A DNA stretch of 64,000 nt, taken from NCBI GenBank assembly GCA_029962745.1, contig CM057165.1:7836978-7900977 (forward strand). The letters run 5' to 3'. This DNA is from Echinometra lucunter. Taxonomy: Eukaryota; Echinodermata; Echinoidea; Camarodonta; Echinometridae. Below, in pieces: positions 33,924 to 44,520 of this stretch; position 1 is the first letter of the stretch, and each line of letters starts with the position of its first letter. The translations under genes were made by a program, and so were the position numbers. The notes beneath the pieces were generated by a model. That model had not been told where the DNA came from and did no database searches. It saw only the letters and a list, made by a program, of their open reading frames with translations.

Positions 33924-36203
33924 CTGTAAATTCAATGTAAGAGCATAATTTAAAGGTCTTGATATAATTTGGTGCAGGAAAGTTATAATTGTATTTCCAT
34001 AAATGGACAAGACTCTATAGCACAGCACAATTATAATATAAATTTCCAAAATAAATGTATGACGTTATACCTCACGACAAAATTACACACGATACCTTAT
34101 GCATGTATAAGGCCCAGGACAATGAATTCTAACTAGGCAGGGCCAACAGATGCATGATTATGAAGAACTTTCTTCCAAAAGGCTCTAAATCCCTTTTGGT
34201 AACTTGAGAGAATAATGCATTTCTTTGTCCTGAGTTTGCACACGTGTCTGGAAACTTAACTTCTTGATAACTTTATTGTTTCAAAATTTTTTTCATAGTA
34301 GAGCAAAATACTCGAGCTGAATAACACAATGACGTTAATAACTCAACTTTGACCCCCCCCCAAAAAAAATAGATATAGCGCCCTTTTGAAGCTCTCTCTT
34401 CATACTGACTCCACATTAAGACGGATAACTTAATAAATACGTATGGGAGTTGCTTGACCACACTGAAAAGAAAAAGAATGTCATATGTGAATTATGTAGA
34501 GCTCAGTGAAGGCTGGAGACAGTAAGGATGGGGACGGGGGGGGGGGGGGGGGTACTCAGATTTGGTTCGGACGAAGGTGTGCCGCTGGAGCCTGCATACC
34601 TGTACCCATCTTTAAGGGTCATTTTGTCAGAAAAGGGGACCCATTATTTCGTATTTTGCATCTCGGGTGTGTACTTTAGCGACAATATGGGCGAGAATAT
34701 CATTCTGAACAATGAAGTTACCCATGTTTAAAAAAGTGGGGGCATGTTTAATGATTTTTCGGTACAAAACTATATCCCATGTTTAGGGATTTCTTGCAAA
34801 AGAGTGACCCACATCCCCGTATACCACATCAGGCGTGTAACCCCCCCCCCCCCCCCCCCCCCGGATTTGGAGTAGTGCGAAAATGGAATCAGTGACTGCA
34901 GTGGTGACAATTTCATGTAACGAGTGTGGGACGGAAACACCGAAGGTCACCGCTGAAAATTTGCTTCGAGAAGTGAAAAGGGGATGATGGTTATTATGCG
35001 AGCGCGAAGCGAACAAGCTAAAAAAATAACCGCAACAAAATAATGAAAGAAGCCTCATTTTGCCATCAAAATACACTCTAGGCCTGTAAAAATATTTAAG
35101 TGGTTGGTCTTAATTTGGTCACCTGACTCAAAATGGAAAAATAGAAATATTAAGCTCTAAAAATCGAGGGGGAGGGGGGGGGGGAGATCCCCAAGAAAAA
35201 ATCTAGGGGGACACGTCCCCTCCCCCGTCATCGCGGTAAACGTTCGCAAGAAATTTCAAAAGATTTTTAAATTCCCGCCGAACTAAAAACGACGCCTGCG
35301 GGCATTATTGACGACGCTTCCGAACCCCCGCGATGATTTGGCGATCTTTTGCAGCATAAAATACGACCGTTGGACTATGCCATTTTTTCGACATTCCCAT
35401 CATTCGCAAATCCTTCACGTGCCCCTTGAAAACCCATGAGAGTGCAACTCTTAAAGGACATTTTCAAGTGGATGAGTCTGTCCGTGATAAACACTCACTA
35501 GCAACGATGTAAGTATCATCTTCGAATGCAATGTCTTGATCGTCAAGGAACTCGGTCAGCTGCTCGTATTTCGCAGTCACATTGGGAGCGGTGGGTCGTC
35601 CATCGAAGGTGATGCCGTAGAATTCCCGTGGGTCTTCCATGTATATCAGCTCAACCCCACTCTCCTGCATGGTAACAAAAATTAAATGCATTTCGTCAGC
35701 ACATTTTACTGCAGAACGTAAGACTTGTCTTCATATAGCACTTATTCATCAGTTTATTTATCAATTTATATTTATTCTTTCATCAATTTATATTCATTCT
35801 TTTATTTGGTTATCTGTTTTTTTTTTTTGTTTTAAGAAGATTTAAAAAAATTCTCCAAAATCTTTCGTAAAAGAATATCCCCATGTACATTGTTGAACAG
35901 CTGCTGCTGCATATTATCACCACTTTATTTTAGTAATTATACCTTTGATGGTTCTGGAGCTGTTTCTTGGGAAGCAGCAGGGATATAGAAGAGAAGTCCA
36001 TATATTTCCTCGCAGCAAGGGAAGGAATCTAATTGGTTGGGGCAGAAAGTTGGGCGGGCCTTGTTTTCCAAGATCTCCAGCATGATGGGCGTGGTCCGAG
36101 AAATATTGTTTTCTGCAGATTAATACGAAGTGATCGATAGTACGTTATTAAATTGCAGGCCTATAACCTTTATACGACAACTTAGTAATTTGCATCGGAA
36201 GAC

Positions 36204-36237
<34 letters not shown>

Positions 36238-37856
36238 ACTTCTTTAAATTTTCATCATCACTCTGTCTTCTCTTATTTCTCTCTCTCTCTCTTTCTCTTT
36301 CTCTCTTTCTCTTTCCCTCCCTCTCTTTTTCTCTATTTCTGCTATCTCTCTCTCTCTCTCTCGCTTGTACGCTCCCTCCATCTTTTTCTCTTTAATTTAA
36401 TAAAAAAATCAAAACAAAAACGAAAATGAAACAAAGCAAAACACACATATAATAAGCACACACGCACACCAAAAATCAATAACTAAACAACAAAAATAAC
36501 AACGAAACAACATTTATCTTGCACATTTCAAGTCTGGCTTTGCATTGTGGATTGCAGGACAAAATGAATTAAAAAAACTATAAATCTAGCTGAAAATTGA
36601 TAACGGGGGGGGGGGGGGGGAATCGACTGCGGCACCCTTTTGAAACCCAAGGGAGACTGAATCGGCCCCAGCCCCCCCTTTTGAAACCGATGAAACCGAA
36701 GACCTTCCCCCTTTTGTTTTGCTTATCAGCGAATCTTGAGGATTGAAGGCCCCGTCACATATTAGCGAATAGAGCTAACGAATGCCTAGCGAACAGCTAT
36801 TTTTTTGGAAAAGTCCAGATACGCTCAAATACGCTAAAATTCTTGGCCACAATAGGGTTCTAAATTTTTGAACATGTCCAAAATAGAAAATCGGCTCCAG
36901 CGTATGTCTGCGAACACCTACGAACAGCTAACGAATACCACGTACGTCAAACGTGTCATGAACAAGTGGCAACGAACACGAACGCATGTCCAAATTTTCG
37001 AATACGTTATGTTAGGCATTCGTTGGCTCGATTCGCTAAAGGCCCCGTCATCAAGCCAACGAATGCCTAGCGAACAGCTATTTTTTTAAAGTCCAGATAC
37101 GCTCAAATTCTTGGCCACAATAGAGTTCCAAAGGTGCCGTCACATCTTAGCTAATTTGAGAGTATTTGAGCGTATCTGGAATTTAAAAAAATAGCTGTTC
37201 GCCCCGGGCTGCTTGTTAGGCATTCGTTGGCTCGATTCGCTAAAGTGTGACGGGGCCTTAATATGTGACGGGGCCTAACAATAGACACCTGAAAATGCCG
37301 ATGACTTTTTGGTTCCAACCAAGTTCAACTTTGCGAGTATAATAGAGTAAGTCATAATTTGAATTATTTCTTACCCATGAAGTAGAAATGAAGGTCTAAG
37401 TAGACGAGACTCAAGGCGGCAGTAAAGTTGCACGTTGGGGATACCCTGCGAGCCCATAGTCCAGGTTCAATCCGGCGCTTCCACATGTCTGGCCCAAGGT
37501 CCTTCAACGGGGTGTAGACGGGGCACTCGGAGCCTGACCGAAGCGTAGAAAGGGTAGACAAGAGTGGTAGGTTGTTTATTTATTTTTATTCACATTTACA
37601 TGTAACAAACGGGCATGTTGGCTCAATAATTGAGCGGGAGGTCGTGGGTTCGATCCCCTGCCGAGTCATACCAAAGACTTACAAAAATGGGACCTTCTGC
37701 CTTCTAGCCAGGCGCTCGGCATTTAAGAATGGAGAAGGGTAAGAATAACATATTATGTTATGCAGGGTCCGCTGGAAGATCAGCTGATAAAGCTGAAGTG
37801 GCTACCCTGAATAAATAAGGGTTGTCATTGTTTTTTATCTATCATTTATCTAATTG

Positions 37857-37948
<92 letters not shown>

Positions 37949-40356
37949 TATAATAATAATAATTATAATAATAATAATGATAATAATGCATTTATATAGC
38001 GCATTTTCCATATAGCATGTTCAAATGCGCTTTACGATGAACTTATCAATTAAGTCCTATCCCCCCCCCCCCCCCCCGCCCGAGTATCCTCATATATTGG
38101 CATACAAGCGCGCTCATTTTCTCATATTTGGGCAGTGCCAGAATATGTAATTTCTGTACATTGATCACCACCAAAATTGTAACAAAAAAACCAAAAAAAA
38201 AAAAAACCAAAAAAAAAAAACCAAAAAAAAAAAACAAAACTGCGCGCTCGCTTTGCTCGCGTAGACAAAGTTGTGAAAGTATTGCTTTTCGGGCAAAACG
38301 CGTCAGCCCCATCGCGAAAAAGCAAACCTTGCACTTTTGAAATATGAAGAAAAAAGTATAAAAGTGGGAGAAATGTGCTTGTTCGGGGGGAGGGGGTAGG
38401 GCTGTATGCTGGTAGTAAACATTTGAGGTGGGCCCCAAGAGTGTTTGCCCCCCCCTAACCTGGAACCCTTCCGGTGCGCCTGTATGTGCCCCCACGTTTC
38501 CCTAATTATAACTTATAAAACTTTCTAAGGAGTTGTCAAAGAAAGAGAGACCAAATACTTCGGTTGCTTCAAACAGGTCAGTTAACGTAGTTTCTTGAAA
38601 AATGCTTGTACATGACTGTTATTTTGTAGGCCTATGCAATTAGGATTTCGGTATGCAAGAATGTAGGTCAAAAGTACAAAAACGAAGAGGAAACACCGAG
38701 GCCTGGATATGCCAAGAAATTAACAGAAATACTGCGTTATAACCTGAATCCTGTTAACAGATAATGTGAGAAATAAAATGTTACTGAATCGATTGATTTG
38801 TTTGGCAGTGAGAAAATAACTGTTTACTGTAATTGTAAAAGTACGGGGGGGGGGGGGGGTTTCACAAAGCTGTGCATAAAATTATACGCATGACTTTACG
38901 AACGACTTAAATATGAAGAGCTAAATGGGATCCTCAATTTTTTATTTTTTAATCACAGACATTAAGTTCAAATATTATGCACTTGTACATTACAAAACCT
39001 ATTAATAAGAAAACATTTTTAATGCTTAGTACATTTTCTGTCATAATTAATAATTGAGATTATGGGAAATACAGTTGCGCTGTGAAAAATGTGAAGAAAG
39101 ATCTTTGGGCATCCCATTTGGCTCTGCATATTCAAGTCACTCGTAAAGTCAAGCGGAACTTACGCACAACTTTGTGAAACTCCCCAGTTTGTTATTCACT
39201 ATTGTTACATATATAAAAACAGGGGGAAAAGAAAGAAGAATGAAAATTAAAAAAAAATCATTCGTCCCCGAAAAAGAAAAGAAGAAGAACAAAATTACAA
39301 ACAAAACAAAACATGGCACCCGTATTGGATTTACTCACCAGATTGTACTAAACTTGCATGCAGAGAAACTCATCCCTATTAACGCCTCATTTTAACGATT
39401 TAAAAATCGCTCGATATAAATATCCGGATATGCCACTGCAACTTTGAGTTTTGCTCGTTATATTCGTGTAGACAGGGGCGGCCCCAGGTTATTTTGATGG
39501 GGGGGGGGGGGGCAATATGACCCATAGGTGACTTTATGATAATAATATGCTGTTCTTGTGTAGCGCATATCACATTATAACGTCTCTATGCGCTTCCAAA
39601 GGACTCGGATATTATTACCCCGGCTTTAGCTTTATTTATGTGTTAAATGAAAAAAAAATAGGGCTATTATACAGTTGCATAACCCAGTCCTCTCTTTCCC
39701 ATGCTCTTCTTTCTTCTTTCTTCCCCTTTTCTTCTTTTTATCCTCTTTTTTTTTTAGCACTTGAAAAATCATAGGGGCGGTTGTCCCCGGCCCCCCCCCC
39801 CCCCTGTAGCGCCGCCCCTGCGTGTATAAATAAAAACAGATCAAATACAAGGCTTCAGACACTTACGGGCACACTGGCGTATTCCATTAGGAGGCTCGGG
39901 GGTGGTCGGAGCTGCTGCAGTCAGCGCAAGGAGGAGAGTTAGGAGACAAGCTACCAACATCTTTAATGGTTTCTGTGGAGAGAGGGAGAAAGAAAGAGAC
40001 AGAGGGCGGGAGAGAGGGATACTTGTATGAAAATGCAGAAACGGGAGACAATTTTTTTTTCTCAAGATATAGCATAATTTGTGTTTTGTTCATTTCGTTA
40101 ATGCGACGATAGAAATATTTTGAAATGCTGAAATGCTAAAAAAAAAAAGCATGAGAAATGAGGAACTAAAGGAAGCAGAGCTGTAAAATATTAGTCCCTC
40201 GATGGGTTTAGGTACAACTTTCATTATGATAAATCAGAATAAAACTGTACATACAAACTATGGGGTATCATAGTTACATTGCCTTAAAATAAACAAAACA
40301 TCAAGCAACAAAAACGAGAACAAGGCTACAAAAAAGGAGAAAATAAAGGAGATGAG

Positions 40357-40398
<42 letters not shown>

Positions 40399-41378
40399 CA
40401 GAGAGAGAGTGACAGATAGAGAGAGAGAGTGACAGAGAGAGAGAGTGTGTGACAGAGAGAGTGACAGAGAGAGAGAGTGACAGAGAGACAGAGAGAGTGA
40501 CAGAGAGAGAGTGTGACAGAGAGAGTGACAGAGAGAGTGACAGAGAGAGAGAGTGACAGAGAAGTGACAGAGAGAGTGACAGAGAGAGAGTGTGACAGAG
40601 AGAGTGACAGAGAGAGTGACAGAGAGAGAGAGAGAGAGAGAGTGACAGAGAGAGTGACAGAGAGAGTGACAGAGAGAGAGAGAGAGAGAGACAGAGGGAG
40701 GGAGGAAGGGAGGAAGGGATACTTGAAATACAGAAATGGAAGACAAATTTCCACAAGACGTAACATAATTTGTGTTTTGTTCATTTCGTTAATGCAACAA
40801 CAAAAAGTATTATTTTGAAATCTAAATTGTTATTTTTATAGAACCAAGAAAACCTAACCGCACAACAATGAATACATATCATTATAGCCTGAGTTTTTTA
40901 TTCTGAAATTCTGAAAACCTGCTTGATGTTTTCAAACATCAGGTTGAAAAAAGGGATGGAAGAGAGAGAGAGAGAGAGAGAGAAAGAGATAAAATCCTTG
41001 ATAGTTTTTCTAAATATAAATATACTTTACCCTGCAAAACTGATAACTTTTTCATAAATACGTACATTTTACAAACGCAACGAAATTGATTTGCATCCGA
41101 TTAATGAAAATTATGCCACGAAAATAAATCTTTATTCTGTGGAAGTCACTAGAAAATGTACAAGTTTAAAATAGCGCTATACCAAAATGTTGAAAATGGA
41201 CAGTCTCGCTGTCATGTTTGCGAATGTGACATGAACAAACTACAGGCCTATCTGGAACAGCATCGAGAACTCACCGTTTCTGAAGGTGCCCGAGACAGTC
41301 GCTGCTAAACCTCAATCAGCTTCACACTGCTTCTCTTCTGAAATTCTGTTCAGTTTGTCCTTTTGCCAGTCAATGCGG
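33676..41378 (-). CDS. Secreted SOUL/HEBP2-like haem-binding-family protein with RGG tail, right copy
   Basis: Coding exons, in transcript order: 39960-39867, 37533-37375, 36112-35943, 35664-35499 and 33923-33676, after a 5' exon about 41378-41275; phases 1, 1, 0, 1. The joined frame is open for about 278 residues. Signal peptide 'MLVACLLTLLLALTAAA', then a SOUL domain (about residues 33-220) and a tail with three 'RGGDRD' units ending 'NVDIIPY'. SOUL proteins bind haem or related tetrapyrroles (family knowledge); ligand and role here are unknown. The leader and cysteines ('SECP', 'SPTCNF', 'FCPNQ', 'FPCCEE') suggest a disulphide-bonded secreted form. Sequons NFT, NIS and NVT are present. It lies opposite its left copy, with TATA and E-box upstream. 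Confidence 0.88.
34840..34862. repeat. Poly-C run
   Basis: About 22 consecutive C inside right SOUL intron 4, next to a dispersed repeat with 'catgtttagggattt' and a poly-G run at 34537-34552. Confidence 0.85.
35228..35450. mobile_element. Single arm of the 25848-26910 foldback element
   Basis: It matches 25848-26060 in inverted sense ('cgccgaactaaaaacgacgc', 'gcgatcttttgcagcataaa', 'gtgccccttgaaaaccc'), but the other half is missing. Its position in the intron next to exon 35664-35499 is the same as in the left copy. Confidence 0.88.
35499..35664 (-). CDS. Right SOUL gene coding exon 4, intact
   Basis: 166 bases, acceptor ATGCAG|GAG, donor GCTA|GTGAGT. It encodes 'ESGVELIYMEDPREFYGITF', sequon NVT and 'DDQDIAFEDDTYIVA'. 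It serves as the in-frame reference for the left copy. Confidence 0.88.
35943..36112 (-). CDS. Right SOUL gene coding exon 3
   Basis: 170 bases, acceptor CTGCAG|AAAAC, donor CAAAG|GTATAA. 'ENNIS.TTPIMLEI' and 'FPCCEEIYGLLFYIPAAS' are conserved with the left copy. Confidence 0.87.
36205..36236. repeat. Poly-A run
   Basis: About 31 A, right SOUL intron 3, followed by CT-rich sequence to 36365. Confidence 0.9.
36744..37280. mobile_element. Element with GGCCCCGTCACA ends, possibly nested
   Basis: 'ggccccgtcacatattagcg' (36750) faces 'ttaatatgtgacggggcc' (ending near 37275). A second pair, 'ggccccgtcatc' near 37041 and 'gtgtgacggggcc' near 37246, lies inside. 'cgaatgcctagcgaacagct' appears twice directly. 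Two related elements are likely nested. Absent from the left arm. Confidence 0.75.
37375..37533 (-). CDS. Right SOUL gene coding exon 2
   Basis: 159 bases, same phase and length as the left copy. Acceptor GGTCAG|GCTCC, donor ATGG|GTAAGA. 'DMWKRRIEPGLWARRVSPTC' and sequon NFT. Confidence 0.87.
37611..37830 (+). mobile_element. tRNA-derived SINE
   Basis: The head has an A-box-like 'tggctcaataattgagcgg' and a B box 'ggttcgatccc' (37647-37657), as pol III promoters do. The body ends with 'gcagggtccgctggaaga', 'gctgataaagctgaagtgg' and 'ctaccctgaataaataag'. It lies in right SOUL intron 2 and is not present in the left arm. Confidence 0.82.
37858..38045. repeat. (AAT)n plus 'tttatatagcgc' tail
   Basis: About 40 AAT units then 'gcatttatatagcgcatttt' and 'atgcgctttacgatga'. 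The same tail type follows or precedes AAT runs at 39533, 42455 and 43015, and is inverted near 56035-56090: a retroposon 3' end family. Confidence 0.85.
39625..39830. mobile_element. Dispersed element with 'gcgccgccc' ends (copy 2, inverted)
   Basis: Contains 'cagttgcataaccc', a CT-rich block, 'acttgaaaaatcatagg' and ends 'tagcgccgcccctg'. Inverted relative to the 21885 and 41455 copies. Confidence 0.75.
39867..39960 (-). CDS. Right SOUL gene coding exon 1 (signal peptide)
   Basis: ATG at 39960-39958, acceptor CCACAG|AAACC at 39972, donor GCCC|GTAAGT. Same length as in the left copy. Confidence 0.87.
40360..40695. repeat. GA/GTGACA minisatellite in right SOUL intron 1
   Basis: Units of 'gtgacagagaga' of 10-14 bases alternate with pure GA. 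All three plus-strand and minus-strand frames stay open by composition only. The left arm has about 70 bases of the same type. Confidence 0.92.
40720..40830. repeat. Second copy of the segment at 40030-40140
   Basis: 'cataatttgtgttttgttca' and 'tttcgttaatgc' occur near 40075 and 40770. The left arm has one copy (20315-20365). A local duplication of about 700 bases occurred in the right intron 1. Confidence 0.8.
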
Positions 41379-41408
41379 CGTCCTGGTGATGATGCTGGGG
41401 TCTTTATA
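41275..41408 (-). promoter_or_regulatory. TATA box and 5' exon of right SOUL gene
   Basis: TATAAA reads at 41408-41403. The 5' exon runs about 41378-41275 and ends AAACG|GTGAGT. 'agctgattgaggtttagcag' is conserved with the left copy. An element of about 240 bases (41455-41695) now separates the TATA box from the upstream CACGTG (41706-41711). Confidence 0.75.
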
Positions 41409-41454
41409 GAAGTATATCGTTGACTAGCAGAGTGATGTAAACAACATTACGCAG

Positions 41455-41497
41455 GGGGGCAGGGGGACGACCGCCCCCTATGATTTTTCATGTGACC

Positions 41498-41529
<32 letters not shown>

Positions 41530-41695
41530 GAAAAAGAAGAAGAAGAGAGAGGAGAAGGAAGATAGAACATTATGGGAAAAGAGAGCTAGGGTTGGGTCAT
41601 GTAACTATATAATACCCCTATTTTTTCATTTAAAACGAAAATAATCTCACCTACGGGTCATCTTGCCCCCCCCCCCCGAAAATACTCTAGCGCCG
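41455..41695. mobile_element. Dispersed element with 'gcgccgccc' ends (copy 3) in the right SOUL promoter
   Basis: Starts near 'cagggggacgaccgccccct', contains 'tatgatttttcatgtgacc', poly-A of about 25, 'gtcatgtaactatataatac' and ends 'ctctagcgccgcccct'. The left promoter lacks it. Confidence 0.8.
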
Positions 41696-42454
41696 CCCCT
41701 AACATCACGTGATACGACGTAGACATAACCCCGCCCCGTCTTTGAACGAGCTCCTAACTATTCTATACATGAAAATATGAAGCCGGATATTAAAGATAAC
41801 AAGTCTCGTGTTTCTAGGTCAGACAAGTTCGAGGAGTTCGAGTGGTCCTGGTGATGCTGGTACTCAGAGAACGATGATGTCGTTGTTCTGGATCTTTCTC
41901 TTTCTCTTTGACCAGGTCCGTTCTTGTTGTTGTTCGTTCCGTTTTTTTTTTTTTTTTTTTTTTTTGCGTTCGATTCGTGTACCGAATATTGACGCCATCT
42001 ACGTGCGGGTTTTTTTTTTTATGTTTTGAGTTTTTTGGATGTATTCTTTTCACGAGGGGTCCGCAGGTCCGGCGTTGGTAACGGTCCTCCCACTTTGACC
42101 AGGTCCGTCTCCGATTTCCTCTTTTATTCCTGTTCTCTCTCCAACTTCGGTAAAAATTTTTGGTTTTGATTGGCTGAGAAGCACTGGTCACTGACTGTTA
42201 TTATGGTAATTGTCAGACAATGACAGCTTGTCAGTGCTGGCAACTGTTATAAGCTACTGAAAATCCTTGCATCTGATTGGCTGAGCGCAACTTTGTCAGT
42301 GAAAATCACTGACAAGACTCTTCATGAAACGCTCCCCAGGTCTCGATGGCTATACGACCTTTTACTCTGGCGACAATCATGACAATATTGCTCTGCGTGA
42401 ATTTCGTATACAATGAGCTTTAACCAGGAATTTAAAGAAATATTTATAATTATT

Positions 42455-42775
42455 GAAAGAATAATAATAGTAATAATAATTATAATAATGATGATAATAA
42501 TAATAACATTAATAATAATAATAAATATACAGTTCTTGCATAGCGCACATCACATAACGTCTCTATGCGCTTCCAAAGACTTGGATATTATTACTCCAGC
42601 CTTAGCCCTGCAGCCTTTTACAGCGCGCAAGCATTTCAAGGAATGAATTCCTGCCAGGTACCCATTCAGCTCACCTGGGTTGAGTGCAGCACGATGTGGA
42701 TGAATTTCTTGCTGAAGGAAATTAACACCGTGGCTGGGATTCGAACCCACGACACCCTCTGATTGAAAGACGAGA
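42455..42775. mobile_element. SINE-like repeat with AAT-rich end
   Basis: (AAT)n, then 'tagcgcacatcacataacgt', 'atgcgcttccaaagacttgg', and at the far end 'gtggctgggattcgaaccca', a reversed B-box-like sequence. This reads as a tRNA-related retroposon on the minus strand. A partial relative lies at 39533-39640. Confidence 0.75.
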
Positions 42776-43009
42776 TTATTAACAGGAAAAAAAACAACAA
42801 CATGACTCCTTGCTTTAATCTTATAGACCAAACACCACACCTAAAATCGTATACAACCAGGGAGTTGCTCCTGTTACAATCTTCAGGTTCTAAACGTGTA
42901 TCTTTGACTAAATAAAGTCTGAAGCAATTGCCGCCGGAGTATAATCTGGGGTCACCCTCTAGAAGTATACATACATAATATGATACCCGAAATAAATAAA
43001 TAAAAAAAA

Positions 43010-43200
43010 AAAAAAAAATAATAATAGTCTGCATTTATATAGCGCCCAATACATCTCTCTGAGACGTGTCTAAGCGCTTTACAGAAATTACCCCGGTAAT
43101 CGGATTCATGCAGGCTTGCCAGCACACAATGTATGCACCTTCTCCACTCCCAAGGGAGATAAATTTCATCCACCTTTGATGCGGAAACAGGTTGCAAAAT
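43010..43200. mobile_element. Retroposon 3'-end fragment with 'tttatatagcgc'
   Basis: A-rich, 'aataatagtctgcatttata', 'agcgcccaatacatctctct' and 'gtctaagcgctttac'. The inverted match near 56035-56090 reads 'agtgcttagagacattgcag' and 'ggtgctataaaaat'. Confidence 0.7.
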
Positions 43201-44298
43201 CATCAGTTTTTTACGATGGTCCACTACTATGGAATAGCTAACCTAATTGCATAAGACAAAGTAAATTTTTAAACCAGCTTAAGAGAACATATATAAACAA
43301 TTGCTATATACTAGAAAAAATATGTAATGTAATAACCAACTCATAACTTGCTTGTTTATCACTTTATCAATCACTTTCTTGTTTTCCTTTCTTCTTTCTC
43401 TCTCTTTATAGTTGATTTATATATATGTATATGTATTGCATAAGAGTAATATCTTTTTCACAGTAGAAGTCACTCTTGACAAGCCCTTAGCTTTTAGTGA
43501 CTCCCTCATACTATGTGCACCTATTTGAATATTATGTATCATGTGTTCTTCTTTTTATGTGGAAATAAATAAATGAAATGAATGAATATTCCCCCTCTCT
43601 CTTTTTAATTGTTTACGTCTATCTAATACGAAGGTTTCAAATTCATACTTATAAACAAGAATCTCCTTTATATGAGTGATGCAGTGCAAAAGACATGACC
43701 TGATCTTGGACTGGTTCCTTAATACCATCATTTTCGGGGGAAAACCAAACCAAAACATAACAAAAAATATTGCAAAATGTCAGAAAAAGATAAAGTCCAT
43801 TGTATGCCTTGGCAGTTTGGAAGCTATACTATGTAACCCTTTTTCGTAAATCAAAATGTTGGAGAGAGGGGCGATTCTGTTTTACAGTTTATTCGTCAAA
43901 TATTCATCCAAACTTTCCTTACATAACTCCCCTTGGCCGCATATTTCATTCTCAGCATCTGTATTGAATTCTTGGGATCATGGTATTTTTGTTGCCGTTT
44001 TTTATAAATTCTTTCCTTTCCCATTTCTTTCAGGTGAGTATTAACCTCTTCATTTCTTTCATCAATAGTATTTTTCCACTGCAATTATCCTTATAACTTT
44101 TGAAAATATGGTGATTGTTATTGCTTTTGTTTGAATAAATACATAAACAAAAATATTCATCTAAGCATGAGAAATCTGAAGCTACGAAGCAAATGCACAC
44201 ACTGGCGGCATAGCTAATAAAAGCTGATAACAAGCTTATTTCTGAAGGGGTCCTATATTGAGTGGAGGGAATAGCGATGATGCTCCCATTCGGGTGAT

Positions 44299-44520
44299 GT
44301 TCGTTATTCCGAAGGTTCGTTAATCCGAAAATGAAATCAGGTTCGTTATTCCGAAGGTTCGATAGTCCGAAAATGAAATAAGGCTCGTTAGTTCGAAAAG
44401 AACTAACGAACATTTATTTCATTTTCGGACTAACGAACCTTCGACATAACGAACCGTCGAAATAAACGAATCTTCCGAATAACGAACCTTCCGAATAACG
44501 AACCTTCCGAATAACGAACT
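44299..44520. mobile_element. Foldback repeat of 'cgttattccgaagg' units
   Basis: The left half has four 'ttcgtta.tccga' units and the right half their inverses, with the centre near 'ttcgaaaagaactaacgaa' at 44390-44412. No left-arm counterpart was noticed. Confidence 0.8.

Noticed and set aside
33712..33948. Ser/Ala/Thr-rich frame opposite the SOUL tail exon
   Set aside because: Antisense shadow of the Arg/Gly repeat exon; same at 27393-27623.
40258..40784. Three overlapping open frames of about 150 codons, Ser/Leu or Glu/Arg repeats
   Set aside because: All come from the GA/GTGACA minisatellite, which lacks stops in several frames.
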